DNA of 64,000 nucleotides, from the NCBI RefSeq assembly GCF_000741525.1, contig NZ_JGYP01000005.1, positions 171,990 to 235,989 on the forward strand. Direction: 5' to 3'. Positions 7,510-16,721 of this stretch are shown here, piece after piece. Source of the stretch: Bifidobacterium bohemicum DSM 22767. GTDB lineage: Bacteria > Actinomycetota > Actinomycetes > Actinomycetales > Bifidobacteriaceae. A program made the translations under genes and the position numbers. Under the pieces are notes generated by a model, which was not told the DNA's origin, did not search any database, and worked only from the letters and a program-made list of their open reading frames with translations. Positions within the stretch are counted from its first letter, which is position 1. Each line of letters begins with the position of its first letter.

Positions 7510-8652
7510 ATGGGCTTCCACACATTCGCGAACACCTACGATTGGGGACGCGTCGCGCCGTATAGAAAAACCGCGCAGGCCGCGCCTGGCGGAATGATCG
7601 ACCTCTCCGTCGGTTCTCCGGTGGATGCCACGCCCGCGACGGTGCGGCGGGCGCTCGCCGACTCCGCGGACGCTCCGGATGCCCACGGCTACCCGAAGGC
7701 TGAGGGGTCGGCGCGGTTGCGTCGGGCCATTGTCGACTGGTTCCGCAATGTGCGCGGCGTCGACTGTGAACGCATGGGGGCCGATTTCGTGCCCACGGTC
7801 GGTTCGAAGGAAGCCGTCGCGCTCATGGCCTCGCTGCTGCATCTGGAACCGGGCGACGTGGTGGTGCAGCCGCGGATCTCCTATCCGACCTACGAAATCG
7901 GCACGCAACTGGCCGGTGCCGCAGTGTGCAAGGTCGCGAACGTGGCCGACGTCGATTCATGGCGGAGCATTCCGGGCGTCAAGGCGATTTGGGTCAATTC
8001 GCCAAGCAATCCGACTGGGCAGGTGCTGTCCGCCGGGCAGTTGCGCGGGATCGTCGAGGCCGCCCGGTCGATAGGCGCCGTGGTGCTTTCCGATGAATGC
8101 TATGCCCTGTTGACGTGGTCTGAAGACGCCGAAGGCGGCGATGGTGCTGTGCCGGCCAGCTGCATACTTGAGCCGGCGGTCTGTGGGGGTACCGCCCGAG
8201 GCGTTCTGGCGCTCTACTCGCTGAGCAAGCAATCGAATATGGCCGGGTATCGCACCGCATTCATCGCTGGCGATCCGGAGCTTATCGGGCCGATGAAGCT
8301 CTACCGTAAGCAGATCGGACAGATTATTCCGGGCCCGGTGCAGGCCGCGATGGCCGTCGCGTTGGAAGACGGGCGGTCGGTTGGGATTCAGCGTGGGCTT
8401 TACCGTCGCCGCTTCGAAACGTTGGTGAACGGTTTGCGCGCGGCCGGTTATGACGCCCGCGTGCCGCAGGGTGCCCTGTATGTGTGGGTGCGTGCGAAGT
8501 CCGGCGACTGCTGGCAGGACATGGCCGAGCTTGCCCGCATCGGCATCGTGTCCAGTCCGGGCGAGTTCTACGGGGACCCCACTCGCCTGCGGTTCTCGGT
8601 CACCGCCGATGATGCCACGCTTGCAGAAGCGGCCCGACGTCTGGAGGCCTAG
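7510..8652 (+). CDS. dapC: Succinyldiaminopimelate aminotransferase DapC
   Basis: A 380-residue class I/II PLP aminotransferase for the succinylase branch of lysine/diaminopimelate synthesis (glutamate plus N-succinyl-2-amino-6-ketopimelate). Motifs are DLSVGSPVDATP (31-42), NSPSNPTG (163-170), Asp-Glu-Cys-Tyr (195-198) and the PLP lysine K240 in SLSKQSNMAGYR. ATG 7510 with GAAGGCGG just upstream fits the family start GFHTFANTYDWG; the frame is open further upstream to 7291 but that part is not protein-like. The pairing with fdxA supports the assignment. Confidence 0.92.
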   Translation: MGFHTFANTYDWGRVAPYRKTAQAAPGGMIDLSVGSPVDATPATVRRALADSADAPDAHGYPKAEGSARLRRAIVDWFRNVRGVDCERMGADFVPTVGSKEAVALMASLLHLEPGDVVVQPRISYPTYEIGTQLAGAAVCKVANVADVDSWRSIPGVKAIWVNSPSNPTGQVLSAGQLRGIVEAARSIGAVVLSDECYALLTWSEDAEGGDGAVPASCILEPAVCGGTARGVLALYSLSKQSNMAGYRTAFIAGDPELIGPMKLYRKQIGQIIPGPVQAAMAVALEDGRSVGIQRGLYRRRFETLVNGLRAAGYDARVPQGALYVWVRAKSGDCWQDMAELARIGIVSSPGEFYGDPTRLRFSVTADDATLAEAARRLEA

Positions 8653-8818
8653 TCGCCCGCAGACAACGGTTGGTGGTTTCCGGGCGATGCTTCACGAGCG
8701 TGCAATAGGCGTCATCGATTGTCTTGAACTTTCGGCCTGAACCTTCGGCACCTGATCCGATCGGACAGTGATGGAAGCTCCGTCGGCCGCGCATCGCGTT
8801 TATCGCGTGTGCCTGTTT

Positions 8819-8824
8819 TATAAT
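8819..8824 (+). promoter_or_regulatory. -10 box TATAAT of a leaderless CPBP message
   Basis: A perfect TATAAT ends 6 bases before ATG 8831, so the transcript should begin at the start codon. No clear -35 box is seen. Confidence 0.7.
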
Positions 8825-8830
8825 GCTCAT

Positions 8831-9853
8831 ATGGAGCAATCAACACGTACGCGTTTCTCCGATGACCTGCTGACCGAAGACCACCCGCTACGGCGTTTGG
8901 TGCGGGCCGATGGCGGGCGCGAGCCGGCAAGGCTGAACATCGTCTTGCGTGGCTTGGTCTTTTTCGGGACGTTTTTCGGTGTGCTTGTCGTGTTGGGAAT
9001 CATCGGGGGCATCGTTTATGGGATGGCTGCAATTGATGCCGGCTCGACGGCTCCCGGCATGGGTTTCGATGTCGATGATCCGCAGGTAATGCTTGGAGCC
9101 ATGCTTTTGGAGACCGTCGCCGCCGTTACGGGGTACGTCGTGGTCGTTTTCTGCATGGAGCGGCGGCGCCACCCCCTGGAGTTTCGTTTCTCACGTTGCG
9201 GCGGCCTGCTCGTCGGTTTTGTCATCGGGTTTGGCGCCATTGCGTCGAGTCTGGGCGTGCTGGCATTGACCGGCGGTTATCGAATTGCCGGTTTCAATGT
9301 GCATTACAACCCGTTGGTGGATTTGGTGGCGTTGGGCATGTGCGCCGGGGTGTCCGAGGAGATCATGATGCGCGGCATGCTGTTGCGCCTGATTGAGGAA
9401 TGGCTCGGCTCCTGGGGCGGGGTGGCGGTTTCCGCGCTGGTGTTCGGACTGCTTCATGTGAGCAATCCCGACGGCACGTTGTGGGGTGGGCTCGCCATCG
9501 CGATTGAGGACGGCATTCTCGCCGCGGCGCTTTACGTCATCACGCGTTCGTTGTGGGTTGTGATAGGCGAACATATGATGTGGAATTTTGCCGAAGGACC
9601 GATTTTCGGTTCGATCGTGTCCGGTACGGGCAAGCAGGACTCATGGCTGGTGGCGCAGTGGCGTGGACCGGATTGGCTCACCGGTGGCTCGTTCGGCCTT
9701 GAGGCGAGTGTCGTGCCGGTGATTCTGATGGGAGTCGCGGGGGTCGCCCTGCTGGTCTACGCGCAGCGCAAGGGCATGATGGTCAAGCCGTCCTGGCTGC
9801 GGCGCCGCGCCATCGCCTCCCGCGCTGATGACTCTCCCTCGGTGGATGAGTGA
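8831..9853 (+). CDS. CPBP family intramembrane protease/immunity-like protein
   Basis: A 340-residue integral membrane protein of the CAAX protease/bacteriocin-processing (Abi) family. About eight hydrophobic segments are visible, from LVFFGTFFGVLVVLGIIGGI (42-61) to VVPVILMGVAGVALLVYA near residue 310. The predicted metal/catalytic residues are present: SEEIMMRG (E176, E177, R181), FGLLHVSNP (H209) and GEHMMWNF (H248, N252). The substrate is unknown; family members act in peptide processing, prenyl-protein cleavage or self-immunity. The start is fixed by the TATAAT placed 6 bases upstream and the absence of a Shine-Dalgarno. It converges on dinB with about 100 bases between stops. Confidence 0.9.
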   Translation: MEQSTRTRFSDDLLTEDHPLRRLVRADGGREPARLNIVLRGLVFFGTFFGVLVVLGIIGGIVYGMAAIDAGSTAPGMGFDVDDPQVMLGAMLLETVAAVTGYVVVVFCMERRRHPLEFRFSRCGGLLVGFVIGFGAIASSLGVLALTGGYRIAGFNVHYNPLVDLVALGMCAGVSEEIMMRGMLLRLIEEWLGSWGGVAVSALVFGLLHVSNPDGTLWGGLAIAIEDGILAAALYVITRSLWVVIGEHMMWNFAEGPIFGSIVSGTGKQDSWLVAQWRGPDWLTGGSFGLEASVVPVILMGVAGVALLVYAQRKGMMVKPSWLRRRAIASRADDSPSVDE

Positions 9854-9953
9854 CCCTATGCGTCGGTGTGAGCATGTCCGCTTCGGGATGTGCTTGTGTC
9901 GAGGGTCGAGGGTGAAGGCGCTCAATCGTGCGCAGCGTCGTGAGGTGGCATGG

Positions 9954-11588
9954 TTATCGGCGAGGGTCCAGGTGGGAGTTGCCGGCGACCTGGCGCGCCT
10001 TCCATTGGTCGTGTTCGATGCCCAGTCCGGCCGCGTGCTTGCCGAACTTGCCGTGCACCGCGTCGAGGGCGGATTCGGCCTTGCGCAAGGCGTCCTGCGG
10101 TGACCTTGCTGCATCCGGTTGCGAAACGTCTGGTGCGGAATCGCGTTTTTGCCGTTGAGGCTGGCGCTCGCTTTGGCCGATCGGTGTCGAAAAGACGGAC
10201 TTCCTCTGGCTGTCGCTGATTCGCTTGCTCGGGTGGTTGCCGGATTGACTGCCGGTGTTAGTGCCAGCGCCGGTGTCGGCGTGGTCGTCATGTCGAGTGC
10301 CGGCTCCGGTGCTGTCGGTGTGGTTGCCGGACTGTTGGCGGGCGTCGCTGCGATTGCCAGGATGACCGTCGGGCTGGCCCCGCCGGCTGTTGCCCGATTT
10401 GTGTTTATCGACTCCGTCGCCGCCTGTGAACATGTCGTCAAACGACAGTTGCACCGGTGTTGCCGCGCGATCGCTTAAGGAACTGGCGCTGACTCCGGCC
10501 AGCCTGATTTCGCGCGGCAAGGGCGTGCTGTCAGAAGCGTTTGCCGGTATTTTGAGCATCGACCTGAGCAGTGAAACAGATTCGGGGTACATTACCGTCG
10601 TCGTGTCCATGGGCTGTTCAAGCGTATGTGATTTGGTCGAGTAGCTCAGATCCGCGAACCGTAGTTTCACCGTCACCGTGCGTGCCACGAGGCTTTTGGC
10701 CCGAAGCGTGCTGCTCACCTCGTTGCAGCAGTGGTGCAGTAGCTCGCGAACCTGCGTCATGTCGCGTGTGTCCTGTTCGAACGTCACCTCGGCGCCAATC
10801 GACTTTTCGGGCGCATGCGGCTCTACTGGCCGTGGATCAAGCCCGCGAGAGGCAAGAAACAGATGGTGAGCCGTAATGTGCGAGCGGGTGGCCTGAAACA
10901 GCGCCGTTTCGTCCATCTGCGCCAGATCGGCCACGGTCTTGATGCCCCACGCGTCGAGTCGCTTGCCCAGTGACGGTCCGATGCCCGGAATCGCCCGTAA
11001 GGGCATCATCTGCACGAATTGCGCCTGCCGGGCTTCGGGAATCATCAACATGCCATCCGGTTTGGCGTTGGTGGAGGCCAGTTTCGCCACCAGCTTGTTG
11101 GAGGCCACGCCCACCGAGCAGGTGATGCCGTAGCGCCGCGCGACCTGTTGTCGCACCCAAGCGCCGATCGCCCGTGGTGATTTCCATAGCAGTAGCGCGC
11201 CGGACACGTCCATATAGCCCTCGTCCACGGAGACCTGTTCGATCTGGTCCGTGACCTGTTGGAACACTTCGGTGAAAATGCGCTTGGACATGGTTCGGTA
11301 ATAGGTCATGTCCACCGGCACAAAGGCGCCTCCGGGGCACAGCTGCTTCGCACGTGCCATCGGCATCGCGGAGTTGACCCCGTATTTTCGAGCCTCGTAG
11401 TTGGCGGCCGAGACAACGCTGCGTGATCCGAGCCATCCGATGATGACCGGCCGTCCCCGAAGTTCGGGGTGCCGCGCGGTTTCGAGCGAGGCGTAGAAAG
11501 CGTCCATGTCGATATGAAGCACGGTGCAGTTGGTTTCGTCATCTCCCCAGTCGCGTTTCGCGGCTTCAAGTCTCGGCGCTGTGCTCAT
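9954..11588 (-). CDS. dinB: DNA polymerase IV (DinB, Y family) with long C-terminal tail
   Basis: An error-prone translesion polymerase. The catalytic carboxylates are in HIDMDAFYASLE (D27, D29) and SVDEGYMDVSG (D122, E123); the helix-hairpin-helix RAIPGIGPSLGKRL is near 199-211. A beta-clamp motif QLSFDDMF is at 380-387, where most DinB proteins end. Here about 155 more residues follow: Gly/Asn/His/Ser-rich linkers with two QSGNH copies and a final helix-like DALRKAESALDAVHGKFGKHAAGLG. The start at 11588 (MSTAPRLEAAK) is chosen because TACAAT on this strand ends 6 bases before it; an in-frame ATG at 11615 would precede the promoter. Confidence 0.93.
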   Translation of the reverse strand: MSTAPRLEAAKRDWGDDETNCTVLHIDMDAFYASLETARHPELRGRPVIIGWLGSRSVVSAANYEARKYGVNSAMPMARAKQLCPGGAFVPVDMTYYRTMSKRIFTEVFQQVTDQIEQVSVDEGYMDVSGALLLWKSPRAIGAWVRQQVARRYGITCSVGVASNKLVAKLASTNAKPDGMLMIPEARQAQFVQMMPLRAIPGIGPSLGKRLDAWGIKTVADLAQMDETALFQATRSHITAHHLFLASRGLDPRPVEPHAPEKSIGAEVTFEQDTRDMTQVRELLHHCCNEVSSTLRAKSLVARTVTVKLRFADLSYSTKSHTLEQPMDTTTVMYPESVSLLRSMLKIPANASDSTPLPREIRLAGVSASSLSDRAATPVQLSFDDMFTGGDGVDKHKSGNSRRGQPDGHPGNRSDARQQSGNHTDSTGAGTRHDDHADTGAGTNTGSQSGNHPSKRISDSQRKSVFSTPIGQSERQPQRQKRDSAPDVSQPDAARSPQDALRKAESALDAVHGKFGKHAAGLGIEHDQWKARQVAGNSHLDPRR

Positions 11589-11594
11589 ATCTCG

Positions 11595-11600
11595 ATTGTA
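11595..11600 (-). promoter_or_regulatory. -10 box TACAAT of leaderless dinB
   Basis: TACAAT on the minus strand ends 6 bases before the dinB ATG at 11588. The -35 region is not evident, and I see no SOS box in the short gap to adnA. Confidence 0.65.
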
Positions 11601-11705
11601 CTTGCTCGGCGCCACTTAACGTCGTGGGTTAGGTGTGTGGGTTGAGGACGCGGTTTAGACTGGAATCAGGCAAGTTGGTGGCGGCATGGCTTCGATGGGG
11701 TATGA

Positions 11706-14700
11706 ATGGTGAACGATAACGTGAAAAGGTTACGAGAGGACGATTTGGTGACGGCGGGTGCATCCGCGGCTTCGGACGGGCGAATCGAGGATGACGGTCG
11801 GGCCGACGCGGTCCTGCGCAGGGTGGACGAACTTCTTGCCCGTGCCGACGACGGAAGCGGGACCGGCTTCGACGATCGCGGCGCGGCCGACGACCTGCGC
11901 CCGTTCCGTGCACTGTTGGTTGCCGGGGTTCCTGCCGGAGGCAAGACGGAGTTCGCGCTGGCGGCCACGCTCAAGGGCATTGGGAGATTCGGCGACGAGG
12001 CCGTGGCGATGGCCGTGGGCAATCGCCAGACGGCGGATGCGCTGGGTGACCGTGCGATTCGCGCGGTTGGCGCGGTTTCCGTGGCGCGTCCGGTCACCAC
12101 GCTGGCGGCCATCGCGTTCCGACTGCTCACTGATTGGCGTCGGTCGCAGGGGGCGCCGTTGCCAAAACTCATCAATGGCGCCGAGCAGGATGCCTTGTTG
12201 CGGCGGGTGGTCGAAGTGCACGTACGTCATGCCCGGGCCGGTGAATTGTGCGGCACGTGCGAGCTGATGCGGCGGTACTTCGCTGCGCAGGACTGGGTGG
12301 AATCCATCTATAGCGATCCGGCTGACGACACGCTCGCCGCGCAAGGGCGTCCGGAAACCGTCGTGCGCTTGGGGCGGGGCGCGAACGGTGCGTCAGCCTC
12401 CGGTGCAGCGGCGCCTGAGGGGAATGCCCGCCAGACCTCTCGCGGAATCGGCTCGAGCGATGTACTGTTTGAGCGTGGTGTCAACGACGCATTTGTGATG
12501 CAGTTGCGGGACATGATCGCGCGCATGGACGAGCTGGGGCTTTCGGATGACCGGGAGGGCGAGGTCCTGGAGGCGCTCGGGCCTGCAGAGGGTCGGGACG
12601 ACCTGGGGCAACGCCTTGCGGTTCAGTGGCGTCTGGCGTTCACCTTGCGTCGGGAATACGTGCAGACGGTGCAGGAGGTTTATCCGGAGCAGTTCCGCAT
12701 CGATTCCTCGAAACTGCTGGTCGAGGGGGCGGCTGCGGTGAGACGGTTGTCTGCCGACGTGCTGCCCCGCATGGTGGTCGTGGACGATTTTCAGGATCTG
12801 ACGCTCGCCGGCCTGGCTTTTCTTGAGGAGCTGGCCGGGCGCGGCGTGCTGCTGGTCCTCGTCGGCAACCCCGATGAGGCGGTGCAGACCTTCCGCGGCT
12901 CGTACCCCGAATATCTGTTCGACCGTGCTCGCCTTGGGCCGATCGGGGCGGAGCCGGTGAGCATCGGGGAGGATGTGGCCCGTTCGGATCGTCATGCCGA
13001 TTCGGAACCATCCGTTTCGACCAAGGCCGATGCCCTCCATGCGGTGGATGGTTCCGACGGGTTCGATGCCTCCGAGGGGCGTGAAGCCCCGATCTACCGC
13101 GACCTTGTCGCCTCGCGAGTCTCCCTGTCCATAACCAGTGACGAACCTACCGACGTGGCCCTGCCCTCCCGCCCCGGCAAACTGGAATGGTTCAAAGGGG
13201 CGCTGCCCATCAAGCCCCTTCCGCACGGCAATGTCCTGCCTGCCGACGGCACGGTGTCTTCGGCGCTTTACCGCAGCTCCCGCGAGCAGTTGGACGATGT
13301 CGTCTGGCGCATCAAACAAGAGCACCTGGCAAAAGGCCGGCAATGGAACGACATGGCCCTGATAGCCCACGACAACGATACGGTGCGTGCGTTCGGCGAG
13401 CGTCTCCGGCGAGACGGCGTGCCGGTGCGCTACTCCGCGGTCACCGCACCGTTCAAGGACGACCCCAGCGTGCAGGGACTGTTCGCGCTCATCGAGCTTG
13501 CGCAGCTCAGGCGCGAGGGTATTCAAGGCACGTCGATGGATGTGGCCGGTGCAGCCCGGTTCGTGCGCTCGCGGGTCCGCACCTTGTTGGAAAGCCCGTT
13601 GATGGAGGGTGCCGATGGCGCGTCGGGGCGCGGCGACGCCGAACGGCGTGGTGCGCGGCGTTCGTTACGGTCGATGTCCGTTGTCGGCCCTTCCGCGGCT
13701 CCGGCGAGTCTGGCCTCGGTCGAATCCGTGATGCGGGCCGTCGATGAGCTCGACAAGGTCTGCCGTCAGGACAACGCCGGAGCGGTGGGACCTTCGCCCG
13801 GTTCGGCGCGGAATGACGTGTCGGTGCCATGCGAGGCGAATGGTCTCAAGGCGTTGCGTCGGCGTTGGGACGGGTTGAGACAACAGTTCGCGAGGCGCGG
13901 GGGATCCGGCGGCGTCGTGGTTGATGACAGCCTTCTTGACGGTCCGATGGGTGAGCAGGACGCGGCGCAGGCCTCGGCCGGTTCCGAGGCCGGGGCGGAT
14001 GTCGCCTTCGGAGTGGACGCGATGTATGTCATGCTTGCATTCGGTGATTCCGCAAGTGATGGTGCGCCAGGAACCACGAACGAATCCGACGGTCCGGTGA
14101 ATGGAATTGCGGTTCCTGCCGAAGGACGGGCTGCTGATGGCTCCGATGTCGTCAATGGCCCTGATTCAAGGGGAGCCAAAAGCGCGGAGGATGGGCGCAA
14201 GGATGTCCGGCCCGATTTGCCTGACGATGATGGCGATTCCTGCGACGTCGTCGCTGACGGCGTCGTGGCCGAGGTCCTGTCCTTGCTCACGGCCGTCGGC
14301 GGCGGACGCGACCGGCATATCCGCGCGTTCGTGCGGTTGTGGGATGTGGTCGATCGCGTCGCATCGGGAATGGGTTCCTTGCAGGTTCCGGAGCCGCAAT
14401 ATGTGTTGGGGCTGGCTTGGGACTGCTGTGGCGTCGCGCTTGACTGGCAGCGACAGGCCCTTGTCGCAGACGCGGACGGGCGGGCGGCCAACGACCGGCT
14501 CGACGTGATGATGCGACTGTTCTCCTACGCGGCCGGTTCCGGCGCGCGGCAGAGCATGGAGGACTTCATCTCTTCGGTGCGTTCGATGCGCGTGGCGGCG
14601 GATTCGTTGGCCAAGGTGGCTCCCATCGACCAGGCCGTGACGCTGACCACCCCTGCGGGCGCGGCGGGTCGCCACTGGCCGCTGGTGTGGATCGTGCAGG

Positions 14701-16721
14701 TCACCGAGGGCACATGGCCCAATCTGGCGGCACGCAACACGATGTTCGGCGGTGAGGATCTGGCCGACGTCGTGCTGCATGGGGGCCTGCACGTCGAAAC
14801 CGGCTCCGAGCCGGGGGCGGAACTGATGCGGGTGCTCGGCGCCGAGCAGCGTGGGTTCCTCGTCGCGCTGACTCGCGCGGAGTCGAAGGTTTTCGTTGGA
14901 TCGGTGCTCAGTGATGCCGACGTGCCTTCGGATTTTCTTTACGTGTATCTTCCGGAGCTGTTCGACCGCGACCGCGATGCCGATCCACCTGCCCGCGAGT
15001 ACGCCAAAGTGGCCGGGGCAAGCCGTTTCGCAGGTCTCGATACCGACCCACGCGGGCTACTTACGGCCGCACGCGTGGAGCTTGCGCGGCAATCGGCCGA
15101 AGGTTTGAACGATGGCGGGTTCGACGCGCAGGACGACGGGGCGGCCGGGCCCCGCCCCGGCAATGATGTGTTGCGTGAAGCGCGGGTGGATGACGCCGTC
15201 GAGACGTTGAGCGCGCTCGCCGGCGCGGGTCTTGAGGCGGCGGACCCGCGCAACTGGTCGTTCGTCGACTGGAATGAGCCGGGTGAGGATAATAATATGT
15301 CCGCAAACGGGCCTAAGGGCGGCCGGCAGAAAGCGTCGGGTGATGCTTCCCGTGTTGTTGCGGACGGCGTTTCCGATGTCGCTTCCATTGATGGAACTGG
15401 TGGCGCCTCCGAAGGCCTTGTCGTACGCCTGTCGCCTTCGCAGGTCGATGCCATCTGGGGCTGCCCCGTCTGTTGGATGCTGGAAAACCAGTTCGCCGGT
15501 CCGCGTCCCTCGTCCGCAGCCACCAATTTCGGCTCGCTGATTCACCAAGTGGCCGACGAAGCCTGCAAGGCCGGACTCGATGACCCCGAATATCTCGCGG
15601 ATTTGCCGGAATCCGAACGTGTCGCGCAGATAACTGATCGCATGATGGGCATCTATCGGGGCATCGCTGGCGACTATTCCATGATCGCCGACCCGGCGGA
15701 GCGTTACCGGGCGGAGCGCAAGGACGACGGCGCGCGGCAGGCGCTGCAAAACATCGCCACGTATTTCGTCGTTTCGAACGCCTCTTCGTACCTGAACGGC
15801 AACATCGGCTACTTTGAGGTCGGTCGCCTTGTCCGGGCCGAAAGCGAGCAGCCGTTCGCCGGCCTGTTCGGACTTGACGACATCCTGACCGCCTATAATG
15901 CGATCGACGGAGTCAATCCCATCGGGCGCCGGGAGCTGGCCGCGATCATGGGTTCGCTGGTCGGCGGCTGGCCCGACGGGATGCAGGAGGATATGCGCGT
16001 GCGGCTGACCGGCCGCATCGATCGCGTGGAATGGCGTGACCCCGGGGACGGGACGCGATATATGCGCGTGATCGATTGGAAGACAGGCCGGAGCAGGCAC
16101 ACGGCACGGCAGATGTTCAACGACCTGCAACTGGTCTGTTATCAGCTTGGGTTCGCCTTCCCCCAGCCGCAGACGCAATCGGATTCGCAGGACCGCATCG
16201 GTCGGGCCGTCGTGGCGGCCTCCGACGTGTCCGATGCATCCACCTTCCGTCGCGCATCCGGGCCCGTGCCGGATATGCCCGACATCCGCCAAAGCGAGTT
16301 GTTCGATGTGGAATTGGACGATGCCCCCGCCAAGGCGCGGAGATCCCCGGAGACGAACTTCCAGCCGCCGCTGTTCCGCGTCGGGGCGCTCAACGCGGAA
16401 CCGTTCACGCCCCGTTACTATGTAAAAAAGCCCGACGGTCTTTTCGATCTGCCCGATCTGCCTGCCGGGCCGCCGCAGGGTGTCGGCGACCGGGCATGGG
16501 CTGACTTCACCGGCTTACGCGGCACGCAGGCGGCGTGGGCGCTGACCATGATCTCGCGTGTTTTCTACGCGGCCGCCGCCTCGCGTTCGAATGTGCTGAC
16601 GGCGCATCCGCAGTCGGACCATGTGGTTTGGTGCCAAAAACACCATGCTTCGTACGTGGTGTGTCCGGCGTGCGCCGGTCAGGTGGACACCGTTTTCGAG
16701 ACGAGGAGGGCCGGAAATTGA
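11706..16721 (+). CDS. adnA: AdnA-like helicase-nuclease subunit (UvrD/REP helicase with RecB nuclease domain)
   Basis: The first subunit of the actinobacterial AdnAB motor-nuclease that resects double-strand breaks, replacing RecBCD or AddAB. The N-terminal P-loop is VAGVPAGGKTEFAL (about 73-85). Motif II is DDFQD (near 360) instead of the usual DExQD, consistent with AdnA being the weaker ATPase in mycobacteria. The C-terminal nuclease shows FGSLIHQVADEAC (about 1276), LTGRIDRVEW and VIDWKTGR (about 1456), so its catalytic Asp and Lys are intact. Cysteines in CPVC (about 1251) and the terminal CPAC are placed like the Fe-S ligands of AddB-type nucleases. At 1671 residues it is much longer than mycobacterial AdnA, through several Asp/Gly/Ser-rich inserts. 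It overlaps adnB by 3-4 bases. Confidence 0.88.
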   Translation: MVNDNVKRLREDDLVTAGASAASDGRIEDDGRADAVLRRVDELLARADDGSGTGFDDRGAADDLRPFRALLVAGVPAGGKTEFALAATLKGIGRFGDEAVAMAVGNRQTADALGDRAIRAVGAVSVARPVTTLAAIAFRLLTDWRRSQGAPLPKLINGAEQDALLRRVVEVHVRHARAGELCGTCELMRRYFAAQDWVESIYSDPADDTLAAQGRPETVVRLGRGANGASASGAAAPEGNARQTSRGIGSSDVLFERGVNDAFVMQLRDMIARMDELGLSDDREGEVLEALGPAEGRDDLGQRLAVQWRLAFTLRREYVQTVQEVYPEQFRIDSSKLLVEGAAAVRRLSADVLPRMVVVDDFQDLTLAGLAFLEELAGRGVLLVLVGNPDEAVQTFRGSYPEYLFDRARLGPIGAEPVSIGEDVARSDRHADSEPSVSTKADALHAVDGSDGFDASEGREAPIYRDLVASRVSLSITSDEPTDVALPSRPGKLEWFKGALPIKPLPHGNVLPADGTVSSALYRSSREQLDDVVWRIKQEHLAKGRQWNDMALIAHDNDTVRAFGERLRRDGVPVRYSAVTAPFKDDPSVQGLFALIELAQLRREGIQGTSMDVAGAARFVRSRVRTLLESPLMEGADGASGRGDAERRGARRSLRSMSVVGPSAAPASLASVESVMRAVDELDKVCRQDNAGAVGPSPGSARNDVSVPCEANGLKALRRRWDGLRQQFARRGGSGGVVVDDSLLDGPMGEQDAAQASAGSEAGADVAFGVDAMYVMLAFGDSASDGAPGTTNESDGPVNGIAVPAEGRAADGSDVVNGPDSRGAKSAEDGRKDVRPDLPDDDGDSCDVVADGVVAEVLSLLTAVGGGRDRHIRAFVRLWDVVDRVASGMGSLQVPEPQYVLGLAWDCCGVALDWQRQALVADADGRAANDRLDVMMRLFSYAAGSGARQSMEDFISSVRSMRVAADSLAKVAPIDQAVTLTTPAGAAGRHWPLVWIVQVTEGTWPNLAARNTMFGGEDLADVVLHGGLHVETGSEPGAELMRVLGAEQRGFLVALTRAESKVFVGSVLSDADVPSDFLYVYLPELFDRDRDADPPAREYAKVAGASRFAGLDTDPRGLLTAARVELARQSAEGLNDGGFDAQDDGAAGPRPGNDVLREARVDDAVETLSALAGAGLEAADPRNWSFVDWNEPGEDNNMSANGPKGGRQKASGDASRVVADGVSDVASIDGTGGASEGLVVRLSPSQVDAIWGCPVCWMLENQFAGPRPSSAATNFGSLIHQVADEACKAGLDDPEYLADLPESERVAQITDRMMGIYRGIAGDYSMIADPAERYRAERKDDGARQALQNIATYFVVSNASSYLNGNIGYFEVGRLVRAESEQPFAGLFGLDDILTAYNAIDGVNPIGRRELAAIMGSLVGGWPDGMQEDMRVRLTGRIDRVEWRDPGDGTRYMRVIDWKTGRSRHTARQMFNDLQLVCYQLGFAFPQPQTQSDSQDRIGRAVVAASDVSDASTFRRASGPVPDMPDIRQSELFDVELDDAPAKARRSPETNFQPPLFRVGALNAEPFTPRYYVKKPDGLFDLPDLPAGPPQGVGDRAWADFTGLRGTQAAWALTMISRVFYAAAASRSNVLTAHPQSDHVVWCQKHHASYVVCPACAGQVDTVFETRRAGN

